Translations under genes and position numbers: made by a program
Shown: positions 53,450 through 63,149 of the stretch, piece by piece
How the letters are laid out: every line of letters begins with the position of its first letter
Position numbering within the stretch: position 1 is the first letter of the stretch
The notes under the pieces: model-generated
Database searches by the model: none
What the model saw: only the letters and a program-made list of their open reading frames with translations
Told to the model about the DNA's origin: nothing
From: Mycobacterium sp. ELW1
GTDB lineage: Bacteria > Actinomycetota > Actinomycetes > Mycobacteriales > Mycobacteriaceae
Assembly (NCBI RefSeq): GCF_008329905.1
Contig: NZ_CP032155.1
Span: forward strand, 5,704,001-5,768,000
Reading direction: 5' to 3'
DNA length: 64,000 nt

Positions 53450-54880
53450 ATGGAATCATTGCGCAAAGACAGTCGACTGAACCCCGGATGGTGGACGCTG
53501 TTCCTGGTTCTTTTCCTGGCCGCTGTGGTCTTCGTGACCGGCGCGCTGTTCTCCGGGACCTTCAACTCCTATGTGCCCATCATGTTGACCTCGGATCGAT
53601 CGGGCCTCGTGATGGAGCCGGGCGGCAAGGTCAAGATGCAAGGTGTCGAGGTGGGCCGAGTCGGCGGCGTCCAAAGCGGCGACCCGGTGAGTCTCAAGCT
53701 GGAAATCTTTCCTGATCAACTTCAGTACCTGCCCGCCAACATCGGTGCCCAAATCCGGGCAACCACCGCCTTCGGCGCAAAATTCGTCGACCTGACGTAT
53801 CCGGCCAACCCAAGCCCGCAGCACCTGCAGCCAGGGGCGGTAATCGTCGCCTCGAACGTCTCCACCGAGGTCAATACCGTCTTCCAGAATTTGATGGGCG
53901 TGCTCAAGCAGATCGACCCGGCGAAGCTCAACGGTGTGCTGTCCGCATTGGCCGAAGGCTTGCGCGGCCAGGGTCCGGCCATCGGTCAGGCCACCACCGA
54001 TGCCAACGAGGTCTTGTTGGCCCTCAATCCGCGCGCCGACACGTTCAAGCGAGATTGGCAGTCGTTCAAGCGGTTCAGCGACACCTACAGTGCCGCCGCC
54101 CAGAACATCCTGACGGTGCTCGACGCCGCCAGCACGACCAGTGACACGATCACCACCCACGCCAAGACTCTGGATGCATTGCTGCTCAACCTGACCGGCC
54201 TGTCCCACAGTGGCGAAAACGTTCTGGGGGCAAGCAAAGACAACCTGATCACCTCGATCAACGATCTCGAGTCGACGACCAGCCTGTTGCTCAAGTACAA
54301 CCCAATGATTACCTGCACGATCGTCGGCGGAAAGCACTTCCTGGACAACGGCGGCTACAAGGGCGCGGGCGGCAACGGGAAGTCGTCGATCACCGACGTC
54401 GGCCTGCTGCTGGGCGACGACCCGTACTCCTACCCCGAGAATCTGCCGGTCGTGGGCGCCAAGGGCGGGCCCGGCGGTAAACCAGGATGCGGATCGTTGC
54501 CTTACGTCGAAAAGATGTACCCCGTACGACAGTTGGTCACCAATACCGGATGGGGTACCGGCAACGACATCCGGGTGAATCCGGGCATCGGTTTCCCGGG
54601 TTACAACAACTTCTTCCCCGTCACCCGTGGCAACCCCAGACCGCCAAGCATCCGAAACCTCTTCGGAGGCCCAGCCCCCGGCCCTATCCCCTACCCCGGT
54701 GCGCCGCCCTACGGTGCACCGATGTACGCGCCGGACGGCACCCCCCTGTGGCCGGGTCTACCCCCGGGTGTGCCGTCGACATCGCCGCCGCCGGACCCCA
54801 ACGACATCCCGGCGGGCGCAGAACCGTTCACTCCGCCGGTTCCCGCCAGTCTTGTGCCGACACCGCTGCCGCCGCCGTGA
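53450..54880 (+). CDS. mceA: Mce family protein MceA (mce locus 2)
   Basis: A 476-residue MCE protein: anchor WWTLFLVLFLAAVVFVTGALF, MCE domain (GLVMEPGGKVKMQGVEVGRVGGV), conserved NTGWGTGNDIRVNPGIGFPGYNNFFPVTRG, and a long Pro-rich tail (from about residue 410) that makes it longer than the locus-1 copy. It lacks the Cys that locus 1 has in GHPCYANFF (GFPGYNNFF here). ATG 53450 lies three bases after yrbEB. Confidence 0.95.
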   Translation: MESLRKDSRLNPGWWTLFLVLFLAAVVFVTGALFSGTFNSYVPIMLTSDRSGLVMEPGGKVKMQGVEVGRVGGVQSGDPVSLKLEIFPDQLQYLPANIGAQIRATTAFGAKFVDLTYPANPSPQHLQPGAVIVASNVSTEVNTVFQNLMGVLKQIDPAKLNGVLSALAEGLRGQGPAIGQATTDANEVLLALNPRADTFKRDWQSFKRFSDTYSAAAQNILTVLDAASTTSDTITTHAKTLDALLLNLTGLSHSGENVLGASKDNLITSINDLESTTSLLLKYNPMITCTIVGGKHFLDNGGYKGAGGNGKSSITDVGLLLGDDPYSYPENLPVVGAKGGPGGKPGCGSLPYVEKMYPVRQLVTNTGWGTGNDIRVNPGIGFPGYNNFFPVTRGNPRPPSIRNLFGGPAPGPIPYPGAPPYGAPMYAPDGTPLWPGLPPGVPSTSPPPDPNDIPAGAEPFTPPVPASLVPTPLPPP

Positions 54881-54924
54881 GCGCACCAAAACCGCACTGC
54901 CACAAGCCATGAAAGGTCACTGTC

Positions 54925-55953
54925 GTGAGAACTAACCTGCGGGGCGCCATCTGGCGACTTGCTGTGTTCGCGGTGGCAGCCGCGCTCGGAGTGTTCGCTC
55001 TCTTCGCGATTTTCGCCCAGCTGCGCTTCGAGGAGGGAACGACCTACGGAGCGGAGTTCAGCAATATCAGCGGACTGCAGACCGGCCAGTTCGTCCGCAT
55101 CGCCGGCGTCGAAGTCGGCAAGGTGACCGACATCGCGATCAAGCCCAACAACGAAGTGCTGGTCCACTTCACCGCGGACGACAGCGTGATTCTGACCAAG
55201 GCCAGCCGTGCGGTGATCCGGTACGACGACCTCATTGGTGGTCGCTATCTGGCCCTCGAAGAAGGCCCGGGCAGCACCGATAAGCTGCGGCCGGGCGAGA
55301 CGATCCCGCTGGCCAACACCTCACCCGCACTGAACCTCGACGCCCTCATCGGTGGCTTCCGGCCGCTGTTCCGCGCCTTGAATCCCGACCAGGTCAACGC
55401 CCTGTCGGGCCAACTGATCAAGGCGTTGCAAGGCCAGGGGGCCACCATCGGCTCATTCTTGAATCAGACTGCGGCGCTGACGAACTCCCTCGCCGACCGG
55501 GACCAGCTGATCGGGCAGGTCATCGTCAATCTCAATACCGTCGTGGGGTCGCTGGGCGATCAGAGCAGGAACATCGATACGGCGGTGGCCTCGCTGTCGG
55601 ACCTGGTCGACGCGCTGGCCCACCACAAAGACGACATCAGCAACTCGGTGGCCTACACCAATGCAGCTGCGAATTCGGTCGCCGATCTGCTCGCTCAGGC
55701 GCGCACCCCGCTGAAGAAGGTGGTGGCCGAGACCGACCGGTCGTCGAGCCTGGTGGTGGCTGACCACGACTACATGGACAACCTGCTCAACACGTTGCCC
55801 GAGGCCTACCAGCAGTTGGGCCGGCAAGGGCTGTACGGCGACTTCTTCAGTTTCTACCTGTGCGAGATCGTCCTGAAGATCAACGGCAAGGGTGGGCAAC
55901 CGGTATACATCAAACTCGCCGGTCAAGACACCGGGAGGTGCACACCGAGATGA
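54925..55953 (+). CDS. mceB: Mce family protein MceB (mce locus 2)
   Basis: A 342-residue MCE protein with anchor (IWRLAVFAVAAALGVFALFAIF), MCE domain (YGAEFSNISGLQTGQFVRIAGVEVGKVTDI) and the end YGDFFSFYLCEIVLKINGKGG. GTG 54925 follows AAAGGTC by 8 bp. A 44-bp gap after mceA is the widest in this locus apart from none; all later genes overlap or nearly touch. It overlaps mceC by ATGA. Confidence 0.95.
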   Translation: MRTNLRGAIWRLAVFAVAAALGVFALFAIFAQLRFEEGTTYGAEFSNISGLQTGQFVRIAGVEVGKVTDIAIKPNNEVLVHFTADDSVILTKASRAVIRYDDLIGGRYLALEEGPGSTDKLRPGETIPLANTSPALNLDALIGGFRPLFRALNPDQVNALSGQLIKALQGQGATIGSFLNQTAALTNSLADRDQLIGQVIVNLNTVVGSLGDQSRNIDTAVASLSDLVDALAHHKDDISNSVAYTNAAANSVADLLAQARTPLKKVVAETDRSSSLVVADHDYMDNLLNTLPEAYQQLGRQGLYGDFFSFYLCEIVLKINGKGGQPVYIKLAGQDTGRCTPR

Positions 55954-57293
55954 AGTCCTTCCGTGAACGCAACCCGATCATGATCGGCGCCGTCGGAGTC
56001 GGCCTCACCGCCGGGCTGATGCTGCTGGCACTGAATTACGACAAGCTCCCGTTCATCAATCGCACCACCAGCTACAGCGCGTACTTCGCCGAGGCCGGAG
56101 GCCTCAATGCCGGTGCCCCCGTGCAGGTTTCCGGATTCAGAGTCGGGGACGTGGAAAGTGTCAAGCTCGACCACGCTCGGGTCCTGGTGACCTTCAACGT
56201 GGCCGACAACGTCCACATCGGTGACCGCAGCGAGGCAGCCATCCAGACGAAAAGCCTACTTGGGTCGAAGATCATCGAAGTCACCCCGCGAGGCGACGGC
56301 AACCAGAGCGGTCCGATTCCGCTGGATCGCACTCATTCGGCGTATCAGTTGCCCGATGCGCTCGGTGACCTCACCGCGACGATCAGCGGACTCAACACCG
56401 ACCAACTGTCAGACTCGCTGGCGGTTCTGACAGACACCTTCAAGGACACGCCCCCCGATCTGAAGCTCGCGGTCGCGGGTGTACAGCGGTTCTCGCAGAC
56501 CCTGAACGCCCGCGACGAGCAACTGCGCAACCTGCTGGGCAATGCCGACAAAGCCACCAAAGTGTTATCCGAGCGCAGCGATCAGGTGGTCTCGCTGATC
56601 AAGAACAGCAATGCGCTGCTCGTTCAATTGCAAAGCCAGAGCGCAGCCCTCGATCAGATCGCCGGTTCCATCTCGTCACTGTCCCGGCAGGCGAAGGCCT
56701 TCATCGACGAGAACAACACGACCTTCAAGCCCGCGCTCGACAAACTCAACGGGGTCCTGGCGATCGTCGACAACCGCAAAGAGCAAGTGCAGAAGTCGAT
56801 CAAGTTACTCAACGCCTACGCCATGTCGCTCGGTGAGTCGGTGTCCGCCGGCCCGTTCTTCAAGGCTTACATCGGCAACCTGCTACCAGGCCAGTTCCTT
56901 CAGCCGTTCATCGATGCCGCCTTCTCCGACCTCGGTCTGGATCCGCACGTGCTGGCGCCCTCACAGCTGACCGACCCGCCAGTCGGCCAACCCGGCACGC
57001 CTGCGCTCCCGATGCCCTATCCCCGCACCGGGCAGGGCGGCGACCCGAATCTCACTCTGCCGGATGCGATCACCGGCAACCCCGGTGATCCGCGCTACCC
57101 GTATCGTGCGCCGCTGCCGGCACCGCCGCCGGGCGGTCCGCCACCGGGACCGCCCGCCGCGGCTCCCCCGGGGTTCGAGTCGGTGCCCTCACCCCCGGTG
57201 TCCGGTCCGTTCCCCATCGGAGCTCCGGGTGAGGCACCGGCGCCCGGACCGCTGCCGACACCCGTCCCAGCACCGATCGCGGGAGGACAGTGA
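55950..57293 (+). CDS. mceC: Mce family protein MceC (mce locus 2)
   Basis: A 447-residue MCE protein: MKSFRERNPIMIGAVGVG start, one membrane segment, MCE domain (YSAYFAEAGGLNAGAPVQVSGFRVGDVESV), helical region and Pro-rich tail. ATG 55950 is fixed by ATGA overlap with mceB. The tail lacks the Cys pair of the locus-1 copy. It may scaffold the tunnel with the other five Mce chains, as known for these complexes. Confidence 0.95.
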   Translation: MKSFRERNPIMIGAVGVGLTAGLMLLALNYDKLPFINRTTSYSAYFAEAGGLNAGAPVQVSGFRVGDVESVKLDHARVLVTFNVADNVHIGDRSEAAIQTKSLLGSKIIEVTPRGDGNQSGPIPLDRTHSAYQLPDALGDLTATISGLNTDQLSDSLAVLTDTFKDTPPDLKLAVAGVQRFSQTLNARDEQLRNLLGNADKATKVLSERSDQVVSLIKNSNALLVQLQSQSAALDQIAGSISSLSRQAKAFIDENNTTFKPALDKLNGVLAIVDNRKEQVQKSIKLLNAYAMSLGESVSAGPFFKAYIGNLLPGQFLQPFIDAAFSDLGLDPHVLAPSQLTDPPVGQPGTPALPMPYPRTGQGGDPNLTLPDAITGNPGDPRYPYRAPLPAPPPGGPPPGPPAAAPPGFESVPSPPVSGPFPIGAPGEAPAPGPLPTPVPAPIAGGQ

Positions 57294-58633
57294 TGACCGG
57301 AGGCCGACGCCGACTCGGTGTGGCTGCGGTGCTCGCCGTCCTCCTGGTGGCCGGCACCGTGCTCGTCATGCAGGCCAAGGAGCACATCGACCGAGTGAAC
57401 GTGGTGGCGTACTTCGCCAACAGCAACGGCATATTTCCCGGCGACGAGGTCCGGGTTCTCGGGGTGCCGGTCGGGAAGATCGACACCATCACCCCGGAGG
57501 CCACCCGGGTCAAGATCGCCTTCTGGTACGACGCCCAATATCAGGTGCCGGCGGACGCCAAGGCAGTCATTCTCTCACCGTCGCTGGTCACCTCCCGCGC
57601 CATTCAACTGACCCCGGCGTACACCAGCGGGCCCACGATGGCAGACCACGCCGTCGTCCCCGAAACACGCACCGCGGTCCCCGTCGAATGGGACGACTTC
57701 CGCCAGCAATTGCAGCGGCTTACCGACACGCTGCAGCCGACACAACCCGGCGGTGTCAGCACCCTCGGCGCACTGATCAACACCTCTGCCGACAATCTGC
57801 GCGGCCAGGGTGCGAACATCCGGCAGACAATCATTCAACTGTCCCAAGCCTTTTCCGCACTCGGAGACCACAGTAAGAACATCTTCAGCACCGTCAAGAA
57901 CATTTCAGCGGTGGTCACGGCCCTGCAGAGCAGCCAAGACCTGCTGCGCCAACTCAATCAGAACCTCGCGGCAGTCACCGGACTGCTCGCCAACGATCCC
58001 AGCGAGATCGCCAACGCCGTCCGCGATGTCAATTCCGTCGTCGGCGAACTGACCACCTTCGTCGCCGCCACCAAAGAAACCATCGGCACCACCTCTGACA
58101 AGCTCGCTTCGGTGAGCACTGCGCTCAACCAAAGCCTGGACGACGTCAAACAGACACTCCACATCGCCCCGACCGCATTCCAGAACTTCGTCAACATCTA
58201 CCAACCGGCCCAGGGCGCGCTGACCGGTGCGCTGGCGGTCAATCAGTTCGCCAACCCGATCGAATTCATCTGCGGCGCAATTCAGGCCGCGTCCCGGCTC
58301 GGTGCCGAGCAGTCGGCCAAACTCTGTGCACAGTACTTGGCGCCGATCATCAAGAACCGCCAGTACAACTTTCCGCCCCTCGGACAAAACGTCCTGGTCG
58401 GCACTCAGGCTCGGCCCAACGAGATCACCTACAGTGAGGATTGGATGCGGCCGGATTACGTTCCGCCGCAACCGCCACCCCCACCGGCAGCCCCGGCCGG
58501 CGCACCCACCGACCTCACGCCACTGGCCGCGGAATCAGCGACACCTTCTGCGCCGTCGGCAGATCCGATCGCCGTAGGCCCCGGTGGCGGACTGGCCAGC
58601 ATCATGGTTCCGCCGGACGGCGGTCCGCGATGA
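57293..58633 (+). CDS. mceD: Mce family protein MceD (mce locus 2)
   Basis: A 446-residue MCE protein: anchor LGVAAVLAVLLVAGTVLVM, MCE domain (VNVVAYFANSNGIFPGDEVRVLGVPVGKIDTI), helical region, and an intact tail ending GGGLASIMVPPDGGPR. ATG 57293 has GGGAGG six bases upstream; GTG 57290 (GTGA overlap) is an alternative. Its intact tail serves as the reference showing that the locus-1 mceD tail is frameshifted. Confidence 0.95.
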   Translation: MTGGRRRLGVAAVLAVLLVAGTVLVMQAKEHIDRVNVVAYFANSNGIFPGDEVRVLGVPVGKIDTITPEATRVKIAFWYDAQYQVPADAKAVILSPSLVTSRAIQLTPAYTSGPTMADHAVVPETRTAVPVEWDDFRQQLQRLTDTLQPTQPGGVSTLGALINTSADNLRGQGANIRQTIIQLSQAFSALGDHSKNIFSTVKNISAVVTALQSSQDLLRQLNQNLAAVTGLLANDPSEIANAVRDVNSVVGELTTFVAATKETIGTTSDKLASVSTALNQSLDDVKQTLHIAPTAFQNFVNIYQPAQGALTGALAVNQFANPIEFICGAIQAASRLGAEQSAKLCAQYLAPIIKNRQYNFPPLGQNVLVGTQARPNEITYSEDWMRPDYVPPQPPPPPAAPAGAPTDLTPLAAESATPSAPSADPIAVGPGGGLASIMVPPDGGPR

Positions 58634-59766
58634 TCAGACTTCGCCGCATCGGCGCCCTCGCTCTCATCGCGTCGACCATCGTCGGCGCGTCCGGATGTGC
58701 ACAGTGGCGCGGCGTCAACACCTTGGACCTACCCGGCACCGAAGGCCACCGCAACCACCCGTTCACGATCGAGGCGCAACTGCCCGATGTCGAGAACCTG
58801 CAACGTAATTCGCGGGTCCGCGTCGGCGACGTCACGGTCGGAAATGTCACCAAGATCGAGCGCCAAGGCTGGCATGCACTGGTGACCATGAGCCTCAACG
58901 GCGACGTCAAGCTCCCCGCCAATGCCACCGCCACGGTCGGGCAGACCAGCCTGCTCGGCTCGCTCCATGTCGAGCTCGCGGCGCCGGTCGGCGTTCCGCC
59001 GCAGGGCCACCTCGGCGAGGGATCGTTGATTCCGTTGTCCTCAGGGTCGATGTACCCATCGACGGAACAAACCCTCGCTGGCATCTCCATGCTCCTCAAC
59101 GGCGGCGGCATCGGGCAGGTGCAGGACATCACCCAGTCACTCAGCACCGCTTTCGCCGGGCGGGAAGGCGATCTCCGCAGCCTGCTCACCCAACTGGACC
59201 AATTCGTCGGGTCTCTCAAAGACCAGACCACCGACATCATCGCGGCCACCGACAGCTTCAACGGATTGGTCAGTCAGCTCGCCGATCAGAAGCCGGTGCT
59301 GGACAAGGCATTACAGAAGATCCCTGCTGCACTGCAGGTGCTCAGCGACCAACGTCAGCATCTGGCCGAGGCACTGACCGAACTAGGCAGGCTCGGTGCG
59401 CTGACCACGGACACGGTCAGCCAGAGCAAGGAAAATCTGATCAAGGAGCTCGCCGACCTCGGGCCGGTTCTGCAGTCTCTCGCCGACGCCGGCCCGGCAC
59501 TGACACGTTCGCTGAGTTTCTTCTCGACATTCCCGTATCCGAAGGAGACCCTCAACAAGTGGCTGCGCGGCGAGTACGCCAATCAGACGATCATCTTGGA
59601 CTTGACGATGAGCCGACTGGACGCCGGCCTGTTCACCGGCACCCGCTTCGAAGGCAATCTGACGGAGCTGGAGATGCAGTGGGGCCGAACGATCGGCCAG
59701 ATGCCCAGCCCGTACACCGCAGTCAATCCACTGGTGGTGCCCTACCACGGCGATCAGGGGCCCTGA
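58630..59766 (+). CDS. mceE: Mce family lipoprotein MceE (mce locus 2)
   Basis: A 378-residue MCE lipoprotein: signal IGALALIASTIVGASGC with lipidated Cys near residue 23, then AQWRGVNTLDLPGTEG and the MCE domain (FTIEAQLPDVENLQRNSRVRVGDVTVGNVTKI). The end YTAVNPLVVPYHGDQGP parallels locus 1. ATG 58630 is fixed by ATGA overlap with mceD. The lipid anchor probably fixes the distal part of the Mce tunnel to a membrane. Confidence 0.95.
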   Translation: MIRLRRIGALALIASTIVGASGCAQWRGVNTLDLPGTEGHRNHPFTIEAQLPDVENLQRNSRVRVGDVTVGNVTKIERQGWHALVTMSLNGDVKLPANATATVGQTSLLGSLHVELAAPVGVPPQGHLGEGSLIPLSSGSMYPSTEQTLAGISMLLNGGGIGQVQDITQSLSTAFAGREGDLRSLLTQLDQFVGSLKDQTTDIIAATDSFNGLVSQLADQKPVLDKALQKIPAALQVLSDQRQHLAEALTELGRLGALTTDTVSQSKENLIKELADLGPVLQSLADAGPALTRSLSFFSTFPYPKETLNKWLRGEYANQTIILDLTMSRLDAGLFTGTRFEGNLTELEMQWGRTIGQMPSPYTAVNPLVVPYHGDQGP

Positions 59767-59767
59767 C

Positions 59768-61231
59768 ATGCACATGACCCGGCGGATCTGGATACAGCTG
59801 ATCGTGTTCCTCGTGGGATCGGCGGTGGCGTTCTCCATCATGATCTTCGGCTATATGGGCTTGCCGAACCTGCTTTTCGGCATCGGCCACTACCAGGTCA
59901 CCGTTCAACTGCCAGACGCCGGCGGTCTGTACGCCCGCGGCAATGTCACCTATCGAGGCACCGAAGTCGGTCAGATCAAGGAGGTCCGGCTGGTCAAGGG
60001 CGGTGGGGTCGAAGCGGTTCTCTCGCTACGCTCCGATATCAAGATTCCCTCCGACCTGCAAGCCGAGGTGCACAGCCAGACCGCGGTCGGCGAGCAATTC
60101 GTCGCACTGTTACCGCGCAACGCCGATTCGCCACCACTGCGCGACGGTGACATCATCACCGAGGCCAATTCCAACGTCCCGCCGTCGATCAACAGCCTGC
60201 TCGATGCCACTAACCGCGGACTGCTGGCGATTCCCCAAGAAAACCTGCGCACCACCATCGACGAGGCGTCCACCGCGGTCGGCGGATTAGGCCCCGACAT
60301 TTCGCGGTTCGTCAAGGGATCGACCGCGCTCGCCACCGACGCACGGCAGAACCTCGACGACCTGACCAACGTCGTCGACCACGTCGGTCCCCTCCTCGAT
60401 ACCCAGACAGATACGTCGAACTCGGTGCAGGCCTGGTCATCTCACCTTGCGAGCATCACACAGCAACTGCGGGACAACGACGCGGCGGTGGCCGGAACCC
60501 TGGAAAAAGGCGCCCCGGCCGCCGACGAGGTGCGTGCGCTCTTTGACAGGGTGCAGCCGACCCTGCCGCTCCTGGCGGCCAACTTGGCGAGCATCGCACC
60601 GGTATTGATCACCTATCGCGCCGACCTCGAGCAGATACTGGTCCTGCTGCCGCAGGCCACCGCGATGATGCAGGCAATTGACGTTCCGAACATGAACAAT
60701 CCGAGCCCGTACGCAGGCGGCCTGCTGGCCTTCAACCTGAACCTCAACGTGCCTCCACCGTGCACGACGGGCTTCCTTCCGGCCCAGCAGCGACGCACCG
60801 CCAGCTTCGAGGACTATCCCGCACGCCCAGAAGGCGACCTGTACTGCCGGGTGCCGCAGGACTCGCCGCTCAGTGTTCGCGGCGCCCGCAACATTCCGTG
60901 CGAAACGGTGCCCGGAAAGCGAGCGCCGACGGTGAAAATGTGCGAGAGCAACGAGAATTACGTGCCGCTCAACGACGGTTACAACTGGAAGGGCGACCCC
61001 AACGCCACCTTGACGGGACAAGGGGTTCCGCAGTTGCCGCCAGGCTCCGAGCAGCCCGCACCGCAGGCGATTCCGCCCGGGTCGACACCACCTGTGGCCG
61101 TCGCCCAGTACAACCCGGCCACCGGGGACTACGTGGGACCCGACGGAAAGGTCTACACCCAGGGGAATTTGGCTCACAATGGATCCGGGCCGCAGACCTG
61201 GCAATCGATGATGGTGCCGCCCGGCAACTGA
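59768..61231 (+). CDS. mceF: Mce family protein MceF (mce locus 2)
   Basis: A 487-residue MCE protein, last of the locus: anchor IQLIVFLVGSAVAFSIMIFGYMGL, MCE domain (YQVTVQLPDAGGLYARGNVTYRGTEVGQIKEV), conserved KRAPTVKMCESNENYVPLNDGYNWKGDPNATLTGQ and the end QSMMVPPGN. ATG 59768 is one base after the mceE stop; ATG 59774 is an alternative. No Mas gene follows, unlike the usual mce order. A weak hairpin (CCTGGGC...GCCCGGG, 61240-61264) lies after the stop. Confidence 0.95.
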   Translation: MHMTRRIWIQLIVFLVGSAVAFSIMIFGYMGLPNLLFGIGHYQVTVQLPDAGGLYARGNVTYRGTEVGQIKEVRLVKGGGVEAVLSLRSDIKIPSDLQAEVHSQTAVGEQFVALLPRNADSPPLRDGDIITEANSNVPPSINSLLDATNRGLLAIPQENLRTTIDEASTAVGGLGPDISRFVKGSTALATDARQNLDDLTNVVDHVGPLLDTQTDTSNSVQAWSSHLASITQQLRDNDAAVAGTLEKGAPAADEVRALFDRVQPTLPLLAANLASIAPVLITYRADLEQILVLLPQATAMMQAIDVPNMNNPSPYAGGLLAFNLNLNVPPPCTTGFLPAQQRRTASFEDYPARPEGDLYCRVPQDSPLSVRGARNIPCETVPGKRAPTVKMCESNENYVPLNDGYNWKGDPNATLTGQGVPQLPPGSEQPAPQAIPPGSTPPVAVAQYNPATGDYVGPDGKVYTQGNLAHNGSGPQTWQSMMVPPGN

Positions 61232-61989
61232 TCGAACAGCCCTGGGCGTCACAAAGATGCCCGGGCCAAACATCGGAAGTGGCCGGTTGTTGTAGTGCAC
61301 TGTCGTCCGAACGGGGCGCAGATGGACGCGGCCTCGTCGGGGCCGGCATGTGGCCGGTTCAATGGCCAACGTTATGTCTCGCCTTCATGACGGCCAGCTG
61401 GGCCGCGGAGTGCGCAGCGGCGAGTTCCCAAAGATGGCTTTGTAATGCTCGCTGGACGGCGGCTTCGTGACCAACACACGCCGGCAGCATCGTCACCGTC
61501 GTCGACGACGATCACTCTCCTGTCCTCGGCGGGGACGCTCAATTCGACTGCTCCTTCTAACCACATCACACGCCGCGCCTTCGTCGTCACGCGACGACGT
61601 ACTCTCCTGTCCTCGGCGGGATCAAGGAGCTGTCGCTGGACCTGCGATCGACCAAACCACCCGCGACTTCAACGCTCACCGTTCTGGAAACGGCAACCAT
61701 GGCCCCCACTGATGCATCACCTATGTCCTGAGAACACAGATCATCGCCCCGCCACGTCACCGACTGCCGCCGCATCGCCTATTCGATTCGCCCGCCCGCA
61801 CAGAACCGGGATCACGACCCGATCGACACTTGAATCGTCCCCATCCCCTGCAGGAACATCAATTACTGATGCGCGTGTTCCAAAGCATCGAAGGAGCCGA
61901 GCACAGCCACAAACCATGATCGCGATCGCGGCGGAGCTCGCCCTCGACGCCCCACGTATGCGGCGGGTCGATGCTTTAGCTTTAGATGC
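61232..61989. other. Gene-poor region between mceF (locus 2) and doxX
   Basis: About 760 bp. The plus-strand frame 61445-61993 stays open but its translation is a low-complexity Ser/Thr/Arg/Pro mix with an internal repeat (TLLSSAG twice), which I attribute to the DNA repeat below rather than to a protein. No known domain was seen on either strand. The DoxX promoter must lie in its last part. Confidence 0.5.
61514..61620. repeat. Two copies of a 20-bp direct repeat, 87 bp apart
   Basis: ACTCTCCTGTCCTCGGCGGG occurs at 61514-61533 and 61601-61620. Each copy is preceded by a CGTCGT...ACGACG inverted repeat (about 61498-61511 and 61581-61599). Repeated palindrome-plus-unit arrangement of unknown function; it may be a remnant of a small mobile or regulatory repeat. 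Confidence 0.6.
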
Positions 61990-62505
61990 ATGACTGCATA
62001 CAGTGTTGGACTGCTCCTGCTGCGCGTCGTCCTCGGCCTGACTATGGCAGCGCACGGCTACAACAAGTTCTTCGGTGGCGGCCGGATCAAGGGGACCGCG
62101 GGCTGGTTCGAAAACATCGGGATGAAGCCCGGCACGTTCCACGCGCGGGTCGCGGCGAGCACCGAGATGGCCGCGGGCATCGGCCTGGCGCTGGGACTGT
62201 TGACGCCGATCCCGGCCGCGGGCTTCGTGGCGCTGATGCTCGTCGCGGCGTGGACGGTGCACCGGCACAACGGCTTCTTCATCGTCAAGGAAGGCTGGGA
62301 GTACAACCTCATCCTGGCCACCGCCGCCGTCGCGATCGCCACGACCGGCGCAGGCAGATTCAGCCTGGATTACCTGCTGTTCCACCGCACCGACGTCTAC
62401 CACTATCTGCGCGGGTGGTGGGGTCTGCTGATCGCGGTGGTGCTCGGCCTGACCGGCGGCATCGGTCAACTGGCGATCTTCTACCGCCCGCCCGCCAAGG
62501 CCTGA
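61990..62505 (+). CDS. DoxX family membrane protein
   Basis: A 171-residue integral membrane protein with four hydrophobic segments: GLLLLRVVLGLTMAAHGYNKFFGG, MAAGIGLALGLLTPIPAAGFVALMLVAA, NLILATAAVAIATT and WGLLIAVVLGLTGGIGQLAIF. The N-terminal LRxxxGxxMxxHGxxKxF pattern is the DoxX signature. Members act in membrane redox/thiol homeostasis or quinone metabolism, but the function of this one is unknown. ATG 61990 lies just after TTTAGATGC with no strong ribosome site. It is a single gene in the same direction as mce locus 2, about 760 bp away. Confidence 0.9.
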   Translation: MTAYSVGLLLLRVVLGLTMAAHGYNKFFGGGRIKGTAGWFENIGMKPGTFHARVAASTEMAAGIGLALGLLTPIPAAGFVALMLVAAWTVHRHNGFFIVKEGWEYNLILATAAVAIATTGAGRFSLDYLLFHRTDVYHYLRGWWGLLIAVVLGLTGGIGQLAIFYRPPAKA

Positions 62506-62753
62506 CTGAGACCGTCTGGCAGTAGTGTCAAGACGAGCACGCCCGACGGTAAGGCCGTGGGCAATTCAAGCCTCTCAAATCTTGTCTCGATGCATCCGGC
62601 ACTTACACCGCCCCCGAGCTGTCGGGTGGCCGGAGCGGATACCGCCAATTACTGACATGTCAAGTGCACTCAGACAACACGACCGCAGTCATCTCAGTGC
62701 CCTAGGCATGCCCGCATCTCCTGGACGACAACAAAACTGAGACCAGACATCTC

Positions 62754-62966
62754 TCGTCACCGCCGGGATCCCGGTACGTCTGCCCGTAGGCGCCCAGGGC
62801 GTTGAGGCCGGCGTAAGCGGAGTCCATTCCCCACACCATGGTGCTCACACAGTCCGGCGGTTCGTAACGGTCGCCGGGATCCAGGACGGACACCCCGTGA
62901 TCGGTCGCGCCGGCTTCCATCGCCTGTGATCCGACCAGGTCCTGGACGGTGTTGACGTTCTGACAG
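62754..62966 (-). pseudogene. Fragment of a PknH-type extracellular sensor domain
   Basis: On the minus strand the frame reads CQNVNTVQDLVGSQAMEAGATDH, then LDPGDRYEPPDCVSTMVWGMDSAYAGLNALGAYGQTYRDPGGDE. The pattern VNTV..., PxCV, YAG and Q...PG is that of the PknH C-terminal sensor domain found in mycobacterial exported proteins. There is no start or signal peptide upstream, and downstream the frame runs into unrelated sequence. The domain is thus only about 70 residues of a normal 180-200. Toward the IS21 end a plus-strand hydrophobic frame (62974-63171) looks like another truncated remnant. From 62506 to 62753 nothing was recognised. Confidence 0.4.
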
Positions 62967-63149
62967 CGCCACCTTGTGGCGGGCCGCGACGTGGGGTGTA
63001 CTTCTCGCCGTGCAGCCGGTCCTCGGCGCCGCGATCGGTCTGCAACGTGCCATGGTGTCGGTCGAGCTGGTCGATCCGCGGGGCCGACTCGCACCGATCG
63101 CCGCCGCCGCGGCGGCCGCGATCCTGGCGGCAGGAGTCGCAGTGACCGC

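Noticed and set aside
61445..61993. A 182-codon plus-strand frame after mce locus 2
   Set aside because: Low-complexity translation whose internal repeat is explained by a DNA repeat; no recognisable domain.
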